A stretch of 64,000 nt of DNA from Paenarthrobacter sp. JL.01a (GCF_025452095.1 NZ_CP104877.1:2542001-2606000), one strand, 5' to 3'; counted from the stretch's first letter, positions 47,428 through 56,374 are shown. Numbers and translations: made by a program. The notes: generated by a model not told the origin, from the letters alone.

Positions 47428-47433
47428 ACGCTA
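47428..47433 (-). promoter_or_regulatory. -10 TAGCGT, leaderless start of the epimerase gene
   Basis: On minus, TAGCGT-GACGAT-ATG repeats the 6-nt layout. The divergent mscS gene has a Shine-Dalgarno instead. Confidence 0.55.
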
Positions 47434-47508
47434 CGGCGCTAGGGTTAAACGTGGACAGAGTGTTCCGCGCCCGGCGAACACGGGCCGACCACAAGGAGTT
47501 TTACCACT

Positions 47509-48207
47509 TTGACCTTCATCCCGTTTGCGGAAGCCATCAACATCGAACCTGAAAAGATCGACCTCGTATCCATCCTGATCACCGTAGGCGTCGGCCTGCT
47601 GGTGTGGATAGTGGCACGCTTCATCATTGTGCGCATCACCCGGCGAGTATCTGCCGGCAGTTCCTTCTTCAAGAAGGCCCACTTCAAATGGGTTCAGCCC
47701 GCCATCCGCGCACTGGACCACGAACGCCGTTCCCAGCGCGCTGAAACCATCGGCTCCCTGCTCACAAGCCTGGTGAGCGTCGTAGTGGTGGTGATCGTCA
47801 TCATCTACGTCCTCAAGTTCATGAACGTCGACGTCGCTCCGCTGCTGACCAGCGTCGGAATCCTTGGTGTCGCGATAGGTTTTGGCGCCCAGCAGCTCAT
47901 CCGCGACTTCCTCGCCGGGATCTTCATCACCATCGAGGACCAGTACGGAATCGGCGACGTCATCGTCACCAGTGAAGTGATTGGTACCGTTGAATCCGTG
48001 GGCTTGCGCATCACCCGCGTACGAGCCGAAGACGGGGCCATCTGGTACCTCCGGAACGGTGAAATCCTTCGGGTTGGAAACCGTTCCCAGGGAGACTACG
48101 TGCCGCTGGAATCACCCGATGCCCACGACGAACCGGGCGCATCAGCGGCGCCCGTCACTGCTGGCGCGCCCCGCGTCGCAAAAGCCGAGGAGAAGTCCAA
48201 TGAGTAA
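47509..48207 (+). CDS. mscS: Small-conductance mechanosensitive channel, MscS family
   Basis: This 232-aa protein has a first TM helix (ILITVGVGLLVWIVARFIIV), a second (LLTSLVSVVVVVIVIIYVLKF), and the pore TM3 (VGILGVAIGFGAQQLIRDFLAGIFI). The beta domain has EDQYGIGDVI. It opens when membrane tension rises. It is short, with the C-terminal cage mostly missing. TTG 47509 follows AAGGAG. It overlaps the globin gene by 8 nt. Confidence 0.93.
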   Translation: MTFIPFAEAINIEPEKIDLVSILITVGVGLLVWIVARFIIVRITRRVSAGSSFFKKAHFKWVQPAIRALDHERRSQRAETIGSLLTSLVSVVVVVIVIIYVLKFMNVDVAPLLTSVGILGVAIGFGAQQLIRDFLAGIFITIEDQYGIGDVIVTSEVIGTVESVGLRITRVRAEDGAIWYLRNGEILRVGNRSQGDYVPLESPDAHDEPGASAAPVTAGAPRVAKAEEKSNE

Positions 48208-48682
48208 CATCGCAGGCGGAGAACCGCAGTCACCGCAGGCGGGTCCTCGACGTCAGCTGATGCAAAACGATCCCTTCAGCCAGCCTGCCTATACGGACAG
48301 TTTCTACGCTGCCGTCGGAGGCCACGAAACGTTCGTCAAGCTGATTGACGTCTTTTACGACGGCGTGGCCACCGATCCGCTGCTGCGCCCCATGTACCCC
48401 GAAGAGGACCTCGGCCCGGCGAAGCGCCGCTTCCTGATGTTCCTTGAGCAGTACTGGGGCGGACCCACCACCTACGGCGAGGAACGCGGCCATCCGCGCC
48501 TGCGCATGCGCCACATGCCGTTCCAGGTCACCCCGGAGGCCAAAGACCGGTGGTTGTTCCACATGCGCACGGCAGTTGATTCGCTGGATCTTTCGCCCCT
48601 TCACGAGGGAACGCTGTGGGATTACATGGAACGGGCGGCGCTGACCATGGTCAACAGCCCCTCCCAGGGTCCGCGCAACTAG
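48200..48682 (+). CDS. glbO: Group II truncated haemoglobin (GlbO-like)
   Basis: This is a 160-aa 2/2 globin with a roughly 30-residue N-terminal extension. Visible parts are FYDGVATDPLLRPMYP, FLEQYWGGP (CD region), the proximal His in LRMRHMPFQV, and the G8 Trp in KDRWLFHM. Group II globins bind O2 or NO and are common in actinobacteria. Its ATG overlaps the mscS stop (ATGAGTAA), so the two are coupled. Confidence 0.92.
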   Translation: MSNIAGGEPQSPQAGPRRQLMQNDPFSQPAYTDSFYAAVGGHETFVKLIDVFYDGVATDPLLRPMYPEEDLGPAKRRFLMFLEQYWGGPTTYGEERGHPRLRMRHMPFQVTPEAKDRWLFHMRTAVDSLDLSPLHEGTLWDYMERAALTMVNSPSQGPRN

Positions 48683-49356
48683 ACCGATAGACCGAGGCCG
48701 AGCCCCGCGCCCGTGCGCACCAGCACGTGGCCGCGGGGTCCGCTCAGCCGGAACCAGCGTCCGTTCCGGAAGACGTGTTGGGTGTCATCCCCAAGGAACC
48801 CCAGGGCAAAAGCCGCAAACGCGGCCCCGGCCGGCAGCACGTCTTGCCCAGGAAGCGCCCGGCCCCAAACGGCAGCCCTTGCAGTATTGACCACTGCGGC
48901 TCCCGCCGACGTGGGAATAACGCCGGCCACCTCCGCGATGCCGGCTTCGGCTGCTGCCTTGAGGTCGGCGTCGGAAATTGTCCCATGGGCTTCCCAGCCG
49001 CTTCGCGGTGCGCTGACGCCGGCCCAGGACTCGGAAACGGTCGACGGCGGTACGGGCAGTTCGACGTCGTCGGCGCCTGAGCGTGCCAGGCGGTCCGTAA
49101 TGGAGGCAAGCGATACTGTGACGTCCGCGTGTGCCGGCTCCGCGAGGGCCATGGTGCGAAGGCCAAGAATCGTGGGAGTCGACTCCCCCAGAATCCGCGG
49201 CCTCAGAACGCAGACGTAAGCAGCCAGGACGCTGCCTGCGGCCTGGAGGCGGATGGCACCGTCGTCGATGCTCTTTGCCCGGGTGACGAAGGTCCGCAAA
49301 TCAGCGAGGTCCCGGGGATCGGCGAAGCGGAAGGACTGGGTCAGAACGTCTGTCAC
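48679..49356 (-). CDS. Conserved hypothetical protein, 225 aa
   Basis: I do not recognise a domain. The sequence starts RFADPRDLADLRTFV. A middle part (VTVSLASITDRLARS) and an Ala/Gly-rich C-terminal part (PAGAAFAAFALGFLGDD, then FRLSGPRGHVLVR) look globular rather than membrane-bound. GTG 49356 has TAGAGT 7 nt upstream, the leaderless pattern. It overlaps the globin stop at CTAG and is divergent from tesB. Confidence 0.72.
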   Translation of the reverse strand: MTDVLTQSFRFADPRDLADLRTFVTRAKSIDDGAIRLQAAGSVLAAYVCVLRPRILGESTPTILGLRTMALAEPAHADVTVSLASITDRLARSGADDVELPVPPSTVSESWAGVSAPRSGWEAHGTISDADLKAAAEAGIAEVAGVIPTSAGAAVVNTARAAVWGRALPGQDVLPAGAAFAAFALGFLGDDTQHVFRNGRWFRLSGPRGHVLVRTGAGLGLGLSV

Positions 49357-49363
49357 ATCATCG

Positions 49364-49369
49364 ACTCTA
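49364..49369 (-). promoter_or_regulatory. -10 TAGAGT, leaderless start of the 225-aa gene
   Basis: On minus, TAGAGT is followed by 7 nt and then GTG 49356. Confidence 0.5.
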
Positions 49370-49407
49370 CCGGCATGTCCGCGGTTGAGAGGGGTCGGGG
49401 CGGCGTC

Positions 49408-49413
49408 TAAAGT
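49408..49413 (+). promoter_or_regulatory. -10 TAAAGT, leaderless start of tesB
   Basis: TAAAGT-CGAACC-ATG gives a spacing of 6 nt. Confidence 0.55.
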
Positions 49414-49419
49414 CGAACC

Positions 49420-50325
49420 ATGACTGAGACGAACGCTGGCCTCCAGGTGGATGCACCCGCAGAAGACCCCATGGAAGTGCTGATTGGCCTGCTGGACCTT
49501 GGTGACTTTGACGGAGCCCGGACCAATGAGGACATTTTCCTGGGTCCCTCCCAGAAGCAGCCCCGGCATCGTGTTTTTGGCGGGCAGGTCCTTGCCCAGT
49601 CAATGATGGCGGGTATGCGCACTGTTGAGCCGGACAGGGTGGCGCACTCCATGCACGGGTACTTCCTGCGTCCGGGCGACGCGAACAAGCCCATCACCTT
49701 CGGTGTTGAACGGCTGCGTGATGGCCGTTCCTTTTCCGCCCGCCGCGTGCACGCTTACCAGGACGGCGTCCCCATCCTTTCGATGATTGCCTCGTTCCAG
49801 GTCGAAGACGGTGGCCTGGATCATCAGGCAACCATGCCCGAAGGCATCCCTGATCCCGAAACGCTGCCCAGCACGGCCGAACTCCTGTCCCACTTCGACC
49901 ATCCGTTGGCACGGCACATGTCCTCCGAGCGGCCCTTCGATGTCCGCCACATCGACCCCGCGCTCTATGTTTCCCCGCCGAGCGACCATGTGGCCACCAA
50001 TGCGGTCTGGATGAAAACCATGGGCCCGCTCCCCGATGATCCCCAGCTGCACATCGCCGCCTTGGCCTACGCCAGCGACTACACGCTGCTTGAACCCATC
50101 CTCCGCAAGCACGGGCTCTCCTGGATGACGCCGGGCATGAGCGTTGCCAGCCTCGACCACGCCATGTGGTGGCACAGGCCCGTGAAGGTGGACGAGTGGA
50201 TGCTGTACGTGCAGGAGTCCCCCAGCGCCCAGGGTGCCCGGGGTTTGGCCACGGGCAGGATCTTCAACCGCGACGGCGTGCATGTCGCCACGGTCGCGCA
50301 GGAAGGCATGGTCAGGATTCCGTAG
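49420..50325 (+). CDS. tesB: Acyl-CoA thioesterase II
   Basis: This 301-aa double-hotdog thioesterase hydrolyses acyl-CoA. N-terminal hotdog: RVFGGQVLAQSMMAG, HSMHGYFLRPGD, SFSARRVHAYQDG. C-terminal hotdog: LAYASDYTLLEPIL, SLDHAMWWHRPVKVDEW, GRIFNRDGVHVATVAQEGMVR. The catalytic Asp of SDY, plus the Thr and Gln, is conserved. A terminator shared with ettA follows. Confidence 0.95.
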   Translation: MTETNAGLQVDAPAEDPMEVLIGLLDLGDFDGARTNEDIFLGPSQKQPRHRVFGGQVLAQSMMAGMRTVEPDRVAHSMHGYFLRPGDANKPITFGVERLRDGRSFSARRVHAYQDGVPILSMIASFQVEDGGLDHQATMPEGIPDPETLPSTAELLSHFDHPLARHMSSERPFDVRHIDPALYVSPPSDHVATNAVWMKTMGPLPDDPQLHIAALAYASDYTLLEPILRKHGLSWMTPGMSVASLDHAMWWHRPVKVDEWMLYVQESPSAQGARGLATGRIFNRDGVHVATVAQEGMVRIP

Positions 50326-50338
50326 CCTGGCAAGACAT

Positions 50339-50378
50339 AAAGAAGAGGCCGGCCCCAGCAGGGACCGGCCTCTTCTTT
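50339..50378. terminator. Bidirectional terminator between tesB and ettA
   Basis: AAAGAAGAGGCCGG / CCGGCCTCTTCTTT is a 14-bp stem with T-rich ends on both strands. Confidence 0.88.
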
Positions 50379-50384
50379 TATGCA

Positions 50385-52067
50385 CTAGTCGCGGGTGAGG
50401 CGACGGTGTGTCACGCGGTGCGGCTTGGCGGCATCGGGGCCCAAGCGCTCCACCTTGTTTTCCTCGTACGAATCGAAGTTGCCCTCGAACCAGTACCACC
50501 TGGACGGGTTCTCGTCGTCACCTTCGTAGGCGAGGATGTGCGTTGCCACCCTGTCCAGGAACCAGCGGTCGTGCGAAACCACCACGGCGCAGCCCGGGAA
50601 TTCGAGAAGCGCGTTCTCGAGGCTGCTCAGGGTTTCGACGTCGAGGTCGTTGGTGGGTTCGTCGAGGAGCAGGAGGTTGCCACCCTGCTTGAGCGTCAGT
50701 GCCAGGTTGAGGCGGTTCCGCTCACCGCCGGAGAGGACTCCGGCCTTCTTCTGCTGGTCCGGGCCCTTGAACCCGAAGGCCGAGACGTAGGCACGCGAAG
50801 GCATTTCGACCTGGCCCACCTGGATGAAGTCATTGCCTTCGGAAACAACTTCCCAGAGGGTCTTGTTGGGGTCGATGCCGCCACGCGACTGGTCGACATA
50901 GGAGATCTTGACCGACTCGCCGATCTTGAGGTCGCCGCCGTCGAGCGGTTCCATCCCCACGATCGTCTTGAACAGGGTGGACTTACCCACACCGTTGGGG
51001 CCAATCACGCCGACAATGCCGTTGCGGGGAAGGGAGAAGGAGAGGTCTTCGATCAGGACGCGGTCATCGAAGCCCTTCTTCAGGTCCTTGGCTTCGATCA
51101 CCAAGGATCCCAGGCGCGGTCCCGGCGGAATCTGGATCTCTTCGAAGTCCAGCTTGCGGGTGCGCTCGGCCTCCGCAGCCATTTCCTCGTAGCGGGCCAA
51201 ACGTGCCTTGGACTTGGTCTGGCGGCCCTTGGCGTTGGAGCGTACCCACTCAAGTTCCTCGCTCAGGCGCTTGGACAGCTTGGCGTCCTTCTTGCCCTGG
51301 ACCTCGAGGCGCGCCTTCTTCTTCTCCAGGTAGGTGGAGTAGTTGCCCTCGTACGGGTAAAGGTGGCCACGGTCCACTTCTGCGATCCACTCAGCCACGT
51401 GGTCGAGGAAGTAACGGTCGTGGGTGACGGCGAGGACAGCACCGGGGTACTGGGACAGGTGCTGCTCGAGCCACAGAACGCTCTCGGCGTCCAGGTGGTT
51501 GGTGGGTTCGTCAAGGAGCAGGAGGTCGGGCTTCTGCAAAAGGAGCTTGCACAGGGCCACGCGGCGACGTTCACCACCGGAGAGGACGGTGACGTCGGCA
51601 TCTGCAGGCGGGCAACGCAAGGCGTCCATGGCCTGCTCAAGCTGGGAATCGATGTCCCAGGCGTCAGCGGCGTCGATAGCTTCCTGGAGCTTGCCCATTT
51701 CATCGAGCAATGTGTCGTAGTCCGCGTCCGGGTTGGCCATCTCTTCCGAGATTTCGTTGAAGCGCTGGATCTTGCCGTAGATCTCGCCAACGCCTTCCTG
51801 GACGTTGCCCAGAACGGTCTTTTCCTCGTTCAGCGGCGGTTCCTGCAGGAGGATGCCCACGGTGTACCCGGGGCTCAGGCGGGCCTCGCCGTTGGAAGGG
51901 GTGTCCAGGCCGGCCATGATCTTGAGGATGGTGGACTTGCCAGCACCGTTCGGGCCGACGACGCCAATCTTCGCGCCGGGGTAGAACGACATGCTGACGT
52001 CGTCCAGAATAAGTTTGTCGCCAACGGCCTTGCGAGCCTTGGTCATCGTGTAAATGAATTCCGCCAT
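50385..52067 (-). CDS. ettA: Energy-dependent translational throttle protein EttA (ABC-F)
   Basis: This 560-aa ABC-F ATPase binds the ribosomal E site and gates entry into elongation according to ATP/ADP. It has two ABC domains: Walker A GPNGAGKSTILKIM and GPNGVGKSTLFK, signatures LSGGERRRVALC and LSGGERNRLNLA, and Walker B LLLLDEPTNHLD and LLLLDEPTNDLD. The arm and P-site-tRNA-interaction linker lie between them. ATG 52067 (MAEFIYTMTKARK) matches the family start. Confidence 0.95.
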   Translation of the reverse strand: MAEFIYTMTKARKAVGDKLILDDVSMSFYPGAKIGVVGPNGAGKSTILKIMAGLDTPSNGEARLSPGYTVGILLQEPPLNEEKTVLGNVQEGVGEIYGKIQRFNEISEEMANPDADYDTLLDEMGKLQEAIDAADAWDIDSQLEQAMDALRCPPADADVTVLSGGERRRVALCKLLLQKPDLLLLDEPTNHLDAESVLWLEQHLSQYPGAVLAVTHDRYFLDHVAEWIAEVDRGHLYPYEGNYSTYLEKKKARLEVQGKKDAKLSKRLSEELEWVRSNAKGRQTKSKARLARYEEMAAEAERTRKLDFEEIQIPPGPRLGSLVIEAKDLKKGFDDRVLIEDLSFSLPRNGIVGVIGPNGVGKSTLFKTIVGMEPLDGGDLKIGESVKISYVDQSRGGIDPNKTLWEVVSEGNDFIQVGQVEMPSRAYVSAFGFKGPDQQKKAGVLSGGERNRLNLALTLKQGGNLLLLDEPTNDLDVETLSSLENALLEFPGCAVVVSHDRWFLDRVATHILAYEGDDENPSRWYWFEGNFDSYEENKVERLGPDAAKPHRVTHRRLTRD

Positions 52068-52123
52068 GCCTTTAAATCTAATGGGTAGGCGTTCATAACT
52101 CACATTCGCACAACACAGGTGAA

Positions 52124-52660
52124 CTACCGGGCGTCCCCTACGAAGCACTTCCCTGTCGCCAGAACGGGCAGCACCGTCACCACGACGCCTCCGTCACGTA
52201 TCTGGCCCATGACGCAGGACTTGCCGGACAACGCGGCCGCCTCCATGGCGTCGACATCAAGCCCGGTTGGCGTTCGGCTGACCGATACCTCGAGGTTCCC
52301 CTCCGGGATGCCTGCCGATACCAGGGCAGCCCGCAGCGATTCCCTGTCCGGCTTGGGATTGCCCGCAACCAGGTTCTTCAGTGTGGACTCGACGGTCTTC
52401 GTGGTTGCCAGCACGGCAGGATCCGGGGTTTCCGTGGCGGAGGTACCTGCCGACGGATTCGCGCTGCTGACGCTTGTGCCGGGCGTGCCCGCGGGCTGCG
52501 TCGTCGAGCCGGCGGGCGTGGGAGCGGCAGGCGCGGCAGTGCATGCTGTCATCATCAGAATCGCCGAGGCGAGCATCAGCGCCCCTCCTGTTAGCCGGAG
52601 GCTGGTGGTGGAAGCCTGTGCAGCCCGGCCAGGTTTTGGTGTGGTTCCCCTGATTATCAC
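52124..52660 (-). CDS. Predicted lipoprotein, 178 aa
   Basis: A signal peptide with a lipobox (ASAILMMTACTAAP) places Cys at about residue 40. A Thr/Pro/Ser-rich linker follows, then a small domain (VSAGIPEGNLEVSVSRTPTGLDVDAMEAA) with a Cys in SGKSCVMGQI and one near the end. It probably lies outside the membrane. The C-terminal domain resembles DUF6993, without a known function. Start GTG 52660. Confidence 0.78.
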   Translation of the reverse strand: MIIRGTTPKPGRAAQASTTSLRLTGGALMLASAILMMTACTAAPAAPTPAGSTTQPAGTPGTSVSSANPSAGTSATETPDPAVLATTKTVESTLKNLVAGNPKPDRESLRAALVSAGIPEGNLEVSVSRTPTGLDVDAMEAAALSGKSCVMGQIRDGGVVVTVLPVLATGKCFVGDAR

Positions 52661-52751
52661 CTAGCCATTGTGCCATTCACAGACGGCCTGGACCGGCGTA
52701 GCGTTTGCTGGGAGGTCATGAAAAGCCTGAAAAAGGGATGGAGCGGACGCG

Positions 52752-53225
52752 GTGGGTGGAGAAGTCGAAGATGCCGTTGCCTCAACCACCATCAATTCGC
52801 AGCCTGAAAAGGTCTGGGAAGCCCTGACGGATCCGGCGCTCATCAAGCAGTACTTTTTGGGGACCCATGTCACCACCACGTGGAAAGTGGGCGACCCGAT
52901 TACCTACTCCGGCGAGTACCACGGCACCGGGTACAAGGACACAGGGACCGTCCTCGTTTTCGATCCGCCTGTGAGGCTGAAGACCACCCACTTCACTCCG
53001 TCCTCGGGACTTGCGGACATCCCCGAGAACCATCACACCGTGGAATACGTCCTGGACCGGACTCCGGGCGGCACCACCGTGACCATCACTCAAGGCAACA
53101 ATTCAAGCGAGGACGAAGTTGCCTCCTCCACTGCCACGTGGGAACTGGTTTTGGGCAACCTGAAGGAATTCCTGGAGTCAGCCCCAGAAAAAAACACCCT
53201 CCTTGGAGGTAACCAAGGAGGGTGA
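52752..53225 (+). CDS. SRPBCC (AHSA1/Bet v1-like) protein
   Basis: This 157-aa START-like protein has the family opening ASTTINSQPEKVWEALTDPALIKQYF, then TTWKVGDPITY and TVEYVLDRTPGGTTVTI. It could bind a small hydrophobic ligand, but the ligand is unknown. GTG 52752 follows GGAG. The last codons (NTLLGGNQGG) coincide with the terminator hairpin of the convergent tRNA-Arg gene. Confidence 0.88.
   Translation: MGGEVEDAVASTTINSQPEKVWEALTDPALIKQYFLGTHVTTTWKVGDPITYSGEYHGTGYKDTGTVLVFDPPVRLKTTHFTPSSGLADIPENHHTVEYVLDRTPGGTTVTITQGNNSSEDEVASSTATWELVLGNLKEFLESAPEKNTLLGGNQGG
53195..53224 (-). terminator. Terminator of tRNA-Arg, inside the SRPBCC coding region
   Basis: CACCCTCCTTGG / CCAAGGAGGGTG pairs 12 bp around AGGTAA. 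On minus it is followed by a TTTTTTT run. It covers the last 10 codons of the convergent SRPBCC gene. Confidence 0.85.
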
Positions 53226-53229
53226 TCTG

Positions 53230-53302
53230 TGCCCCAGGAGGGAATCGAACCCCCGACCGGCGGATTAGAAGGCCGCTGCTCTATCCCCTGAGCTACTGGG
53301 GC
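53230..53302 (-). tRNA. tRNA-Arg (anticodon TCT)
   Basis: Acceptor GCCCCAG with its 3' partner CTGGGGC, anticodon loop CTTCTAA, T-loop GGTTCGATTCC. CCA is not encoded. Confidence 0.94.
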
Positions 53303-53520
53303 GCACTGACTCGAGGACCACATGGGCCGTCTGCGCCACAAAGAGTTTACATGCGATACTTGGTCGCTCCGAATCTCCACGCTGGACGCGTCCAGTCCTC
53401 AACACCTGTGCTTTTGCCAAAGTTATGCACATAGCCAGGACAAGCGCTGCCGTTCAAAGCGATGCTCCACGAAGCTGAAGGAGCCGGACAGGCACTTCCC
53501 TACATCGCGAAGGACCACCA

Positions 53521-54081
53521 ATGAACGACATGATCACAGTCAGAGGCTTCGTGGCCTCGGACGTGAAGACTTCCACCACAACCCGCGGCACAGCAACGGC
53601 ATCGTTCCGTCTCGGAACCACCGAGCGGCGCTTCGACCGCGCGAGCAACACGTGGGTGGATGGCAACACCAATTGGTACACCGTGCAGTCATTCCGATAT
53701 CTGGCCGGACACGTGGGCTGCAGCGTCAAGAAGGGGCAACGGGTCCTGGTCCTGGGAAAGCTGCGCTTGAGGCAGTGGGAGCATGAGGGGCGCACCTACC
53801 ACGTCGCGGAAATTGATGCCGAGTCGGTTGGACATGACCTCATGTGGGGCTCTGCCAACTTCACCCGTATGAACGGTACGGCGGCACCCCTTGAGTCAAA
53901 CCCCGTGGCTGAGGGCTCAGGCAACCCACCGGGCGGAAGCGACTGGAATGCCGGTGACGATAACGAGGACCATGTGCCTCCGGAAGAGGAATCGGTCCCG
54001 GCCGGCCTGGAGGATGCAGAAGGCGGCGGGGAACTCCTGGTGAACACCATCACGGGTGAGTTGGTGGGTGCCGCGACTTGA
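53521..54081 (+). CDS. ssb: Single-stranded DNA-binding protein, second paralogue type
   Basis: This 186-aa protein has an OB-fold at about residues 1-105, with SFRLGTTERRFDRASNTWVDGNTNWYTVQSFRYLA and WEHEGRTYHV typical of SSB. The acidic tail reads EDHVPPEEESVPAGLEDAEG but does not end in the DDDIPF-like tip used to recruit partner proteins; it ends LVGAAT. It thus looks like an SsbB-type paralogue rather than the essential SSB. ATG 53521 follows GAAGGA. Confidence 0.88.
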   Translation: MNDMITVRGFVASDVKTSTTTRGTATASFRLGTTERRFDRASNTWVDGNTNWYTVQSFRYLAGHVGCSVKKGQRVLVLGKLRLRQWEHEGRTYHVAEIDAESVGHDLMWGSANFTRMNGTAAPLESNPVAEGSGNPPGGSDWNAGDDNEDHVPPEEESVPAGLEDAEGGGELLVNTITGELVGAAT

Positions 54082-54110
54082 GAAGCGAACTGCTGCCGGG
54101 GAACGCACCC

Positions 54111-54116
54111 TAGAGT
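54111..54116 (+). promoter_or_regulatory. -10 TAGAGT, leaderless start of the alkD-like gene
   Basis: TAGAGT-TGGTGC-ATG gives a 6-nt spacing to ATG 54123. Confidence 0.6.
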
Positions 54117-54122
54117 TGGTGC

Positions 54123-54806
54123 ATGTCCACCGCAGCCCTTGTTGAGTCCATCCGTTCAAAGCTGCGTGCCGGGGGCGACGCCGAGCGCGCACGTGGCGCC
54201 CAGGCTTACATGAAATCCGATATGCCCTCCCTTGGCGTCAGGGTTCCCGAGGTGCGAAGGATGGTCAAATCGGCGGCCATGGAATTCCCGCCGACGTCAC
54301 CGGAAGAGTTGCGAACGGCCACCCTGACGCTCTGGCGGGAAGCCGGGGCACGGGAAGAACGCTACGCGGCCATTGACCTCACCGGCCTGCGCATGGTCAA
54401 GGAGGATCTGGCCATGCTGGCGGTCTATGAGGAAATCATCCGGACAGGTGCGTGGTGGGACCTTGTGGACGGCGTTTCGCATCGGATTTGCGCACTTCTG
54501 TTGGCCCACCGGGACACCATTACCCCGCTGCTGCTTCGGTGGGCCACCGACGCGGACATGTGGATCCGCAGGGCTGCCATCACGGCGCAGCTCGGAGCGA
54601 AATCCACAACGGACACCGTGCTGCTGGCTCGAGTAATCTCGGCAAATCTGGCGGACAAGGAGTTCTTCATCCGGAAAGCCATTGGCTGGTCATTGCGCGA
54701 GTACAGCAAGACGGATCCGGAGTGGGTCCGCGGCTTCGTCGAAGAACACCGGGAAGCGTTAAGCCCGTTATCCAAGCGGGAAGCGACCCGGCTGCTGCTC
54801 ACTTGA
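54123..54806 (+). CDS. AlkD-like DNA alkylation repair protein (HEAT-like)
   Basis: This 227-aa ALK repeat protein has the diagnostic WDLVDGVSHRI and DKEFFIRKAIGWSLREYSK segments. AlkD uses these residues to excise N3- and N7-alkylated purines. RRAAI (helical repeat motif) lies between them. The catalytic Asp is expected at DLVD. It lies directly after ssb, suggesting a repair neighbourhood, but it has its own -10. It is convergent with the mannosyltransferase gene. Confidence 0.9.
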   Translation: MSTAALVESIRSKLRAGGDAERARGAQAYMKSDMPSLGVRVPEVRRMVKSAAMEFPPTSPEELRTATLTLWREAGAREERYAAIDLTGLRMVKEDLAMLAVYEEIIRTGAWWDLVDGVSHRICALLLAHRDTITPLLLRWATDADMWIRRAAITAQLGAKSTTDTVLLARVISANLADKEFFIRKAIGWSLREYSKTDPEWVRGFVEEHREALSPLSKREATRLLLT

Positions 54807-54817
54807 CCTGCTGCTGT

Positions 54818-56374
54818 TCAAATGACAGGACGGTGTCCTGGCTCATCGCGCTTGCGGAACAAGCTCTTGGTCTTCGGGTCCACAAAGATCAGGTAGACAG
54901 CGAAGAGGAGCGCGATGATCGCGGCCGCGTTCCTGGCCAAGGTCAGTGCCAGGCCCAGGTCTTCACTTTGCAGGTACGGGAAGACATCCAACTGGTCGGA
55001 GATGGCGTACACCATGAAGAACGACACGATGAAGTAGACCGCCTTGACCTGCCAGTCGTTGCGGATGCCAGTAACTGCGAAGAGCGGAATCAACCACACC
55101 ACGTACCAGGACTGGATCATCGGGGCGAGAATGACGATCGCAGCAAAAGCCAACGTCAATCGACGCATCAGGCGGTCGTAGTCACCGCGGAAGATCTGCC
55201 ACGCAACGGCGCCGACCATGAGGACCTTCCCGGCATCGTAAACCCACTTGGCCATGCCCCAGCCGTCCAGGCCAAAGACATTGACTATGGATGCGACAAC
55301 CAGGCCAATAAGGCCTACGGGCGCGTACCAGATCCAGATGCTGCCCGGAGCGGAAAGCCCGTTGATCCATCCGAACCCGAAGCCGTTCACCGCGCTCAGG
55401 GCGTACAGCAGCCCGAAGCTGATGGCCGCAGTCAGGAACCAATACAGGAATTTTCGTGGCCAGGATGCGCCCTTGCCCGCCCACAGGAGCCCGATAAACG
55501 GCAGAAACACTATGGTGATGGGCTTGACGGAGATCGAGAGAGTGACCAGGACGATGCCGAGGATGACGCGGCGGGTAGCGCAGTAATAGAGGCCCGCCAG
55601 TGCGAGTCCGATCATGAGGGCATCGTTGTGGACGCTGGCGATGAAGTTGGTCAGGAAGAGCGGATTGGCCGCAGTCAGCCACAGAGCCCGGTGCGGATTG
55701 ACTCCGTGAAGCTCCGCCAGCTTGGGCACGTAGACAATGCAGAGAACGATCCCCACCAAAGCAACCAGCCGGAACAGCATGATGCTGGCTTCGGGTTGGA
55801 CATTCGTAATCCAGACAACGAACTGCTCGATCCACAAGAACAACTGCCCGTACGGGACCGGAGCTTCGGTCCACATCTTGTCGGCACCCAGCTGAAAGTA
55901 GTTGGGAAGGGCAGAGATGCCGTTCTTGTACGGATTCATGCCCTCGACCATCAGACGGCCTTGGCCGATGTAAGCGTAGACATCCCTGCTGAACAAAGGG
56001 ACCGTGAACATCATGGGCAGGCCCCAGGCCACCACCGCCTGAAGGGTTGCTTTCCTTGCTTCCAGACCCCAGACCCGGACTCGTTGGCCCAAACGCAGCC
56101 AGGCCCGGACCAACAGCATCCCGCCGATGGCCAAAAGAACGATGGAGAGTGCTACACCAACGCCCTCGGTCCGCATCCAGATGAAGAGCGGCAACCGCCG
56201 GAGTTCGGACACCGGCGCCAGCCAACCGACACCCAGGGAACCAAACACCATGAACATCGAACCAATGAAACCGGCGATCAGCGGCGAACGTGCGTTATCC
56301 ACCTCGCTGGTTGCAGCATCCGCCGTCGGCGCTGCTGTCCCTGCCTTCTGGGCGGCGGGTACGGGCACCGTCAT
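54818..56374 (-). CDS. MptB-like polyprenol-phosphomannose mannosyltransferase
   Basis: This 518-aa multi-spanning protein has about 12 TM helices and a GT-C fold. The DVYAYIGQGRLMVEGMNPY motif after the first loop is the typical polyprenol-P-mannose MptA/MptB signature (acidic pair DVY). It would add alpha-1,6-mannose to lipomannan or lipoarabinomannan precursors on the outer face of the membrane. ATG 56374 has GGATG 8 nt upstream; TTG 56389 is an alternative. The assignment to MptB rather than MptA is by overall likeness only. Confidence 0.85.
   Translation of the reverse strand: MTVPVPAAQKAGTAAPTADAATSEVDNARSPLIAGFIGSMFMVFGSLGVGWLAPVSELRRLPLFIWMRTEGVGVALSIVLLAIGGMLLVRAWLRLGQRVRVWGLEARKATLQAVVAWGLPMMFTVPLFSRDVYAYIGQGRLMVEGMNPYKNGISALPNYFQLGADKMWTEAPVPYGQLFLWIEQFVVWITNVQPEASIMLFRLVALVGIVLCIVYVPKLAELHGVNPHRALWLTAANPLFLTNFIASVHNDALMIGLALAGLYYCATRRVILGIVLVTLSISVKPITIVFLPFIGLLWAGKGASWPRKFLYWFLTAAISFGLLYALSAVNGFGFGWINGLSAPGSIWIWYAPVGLIGLVVASIVNVFGLDGWGMAKWVYDAGKVLMVGAVAWQIFRGDYDRLMRRLTLAFAAIVILAPMIQSWYVVWLIPLFAVTGIRNDWQVKAVYFIVSFFMVYAISDQLDVFPYLQSEDLGLALTLARNAAAIIALLFAVYLIFVDPKTKSLFRKRDEPGHRPVI

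Noticed and set aside
50166..52088. 640-aa open frame opposite ettA
   Set aside because: It runs against both tesB and ettA, both with strong motifs, and shows no domain.
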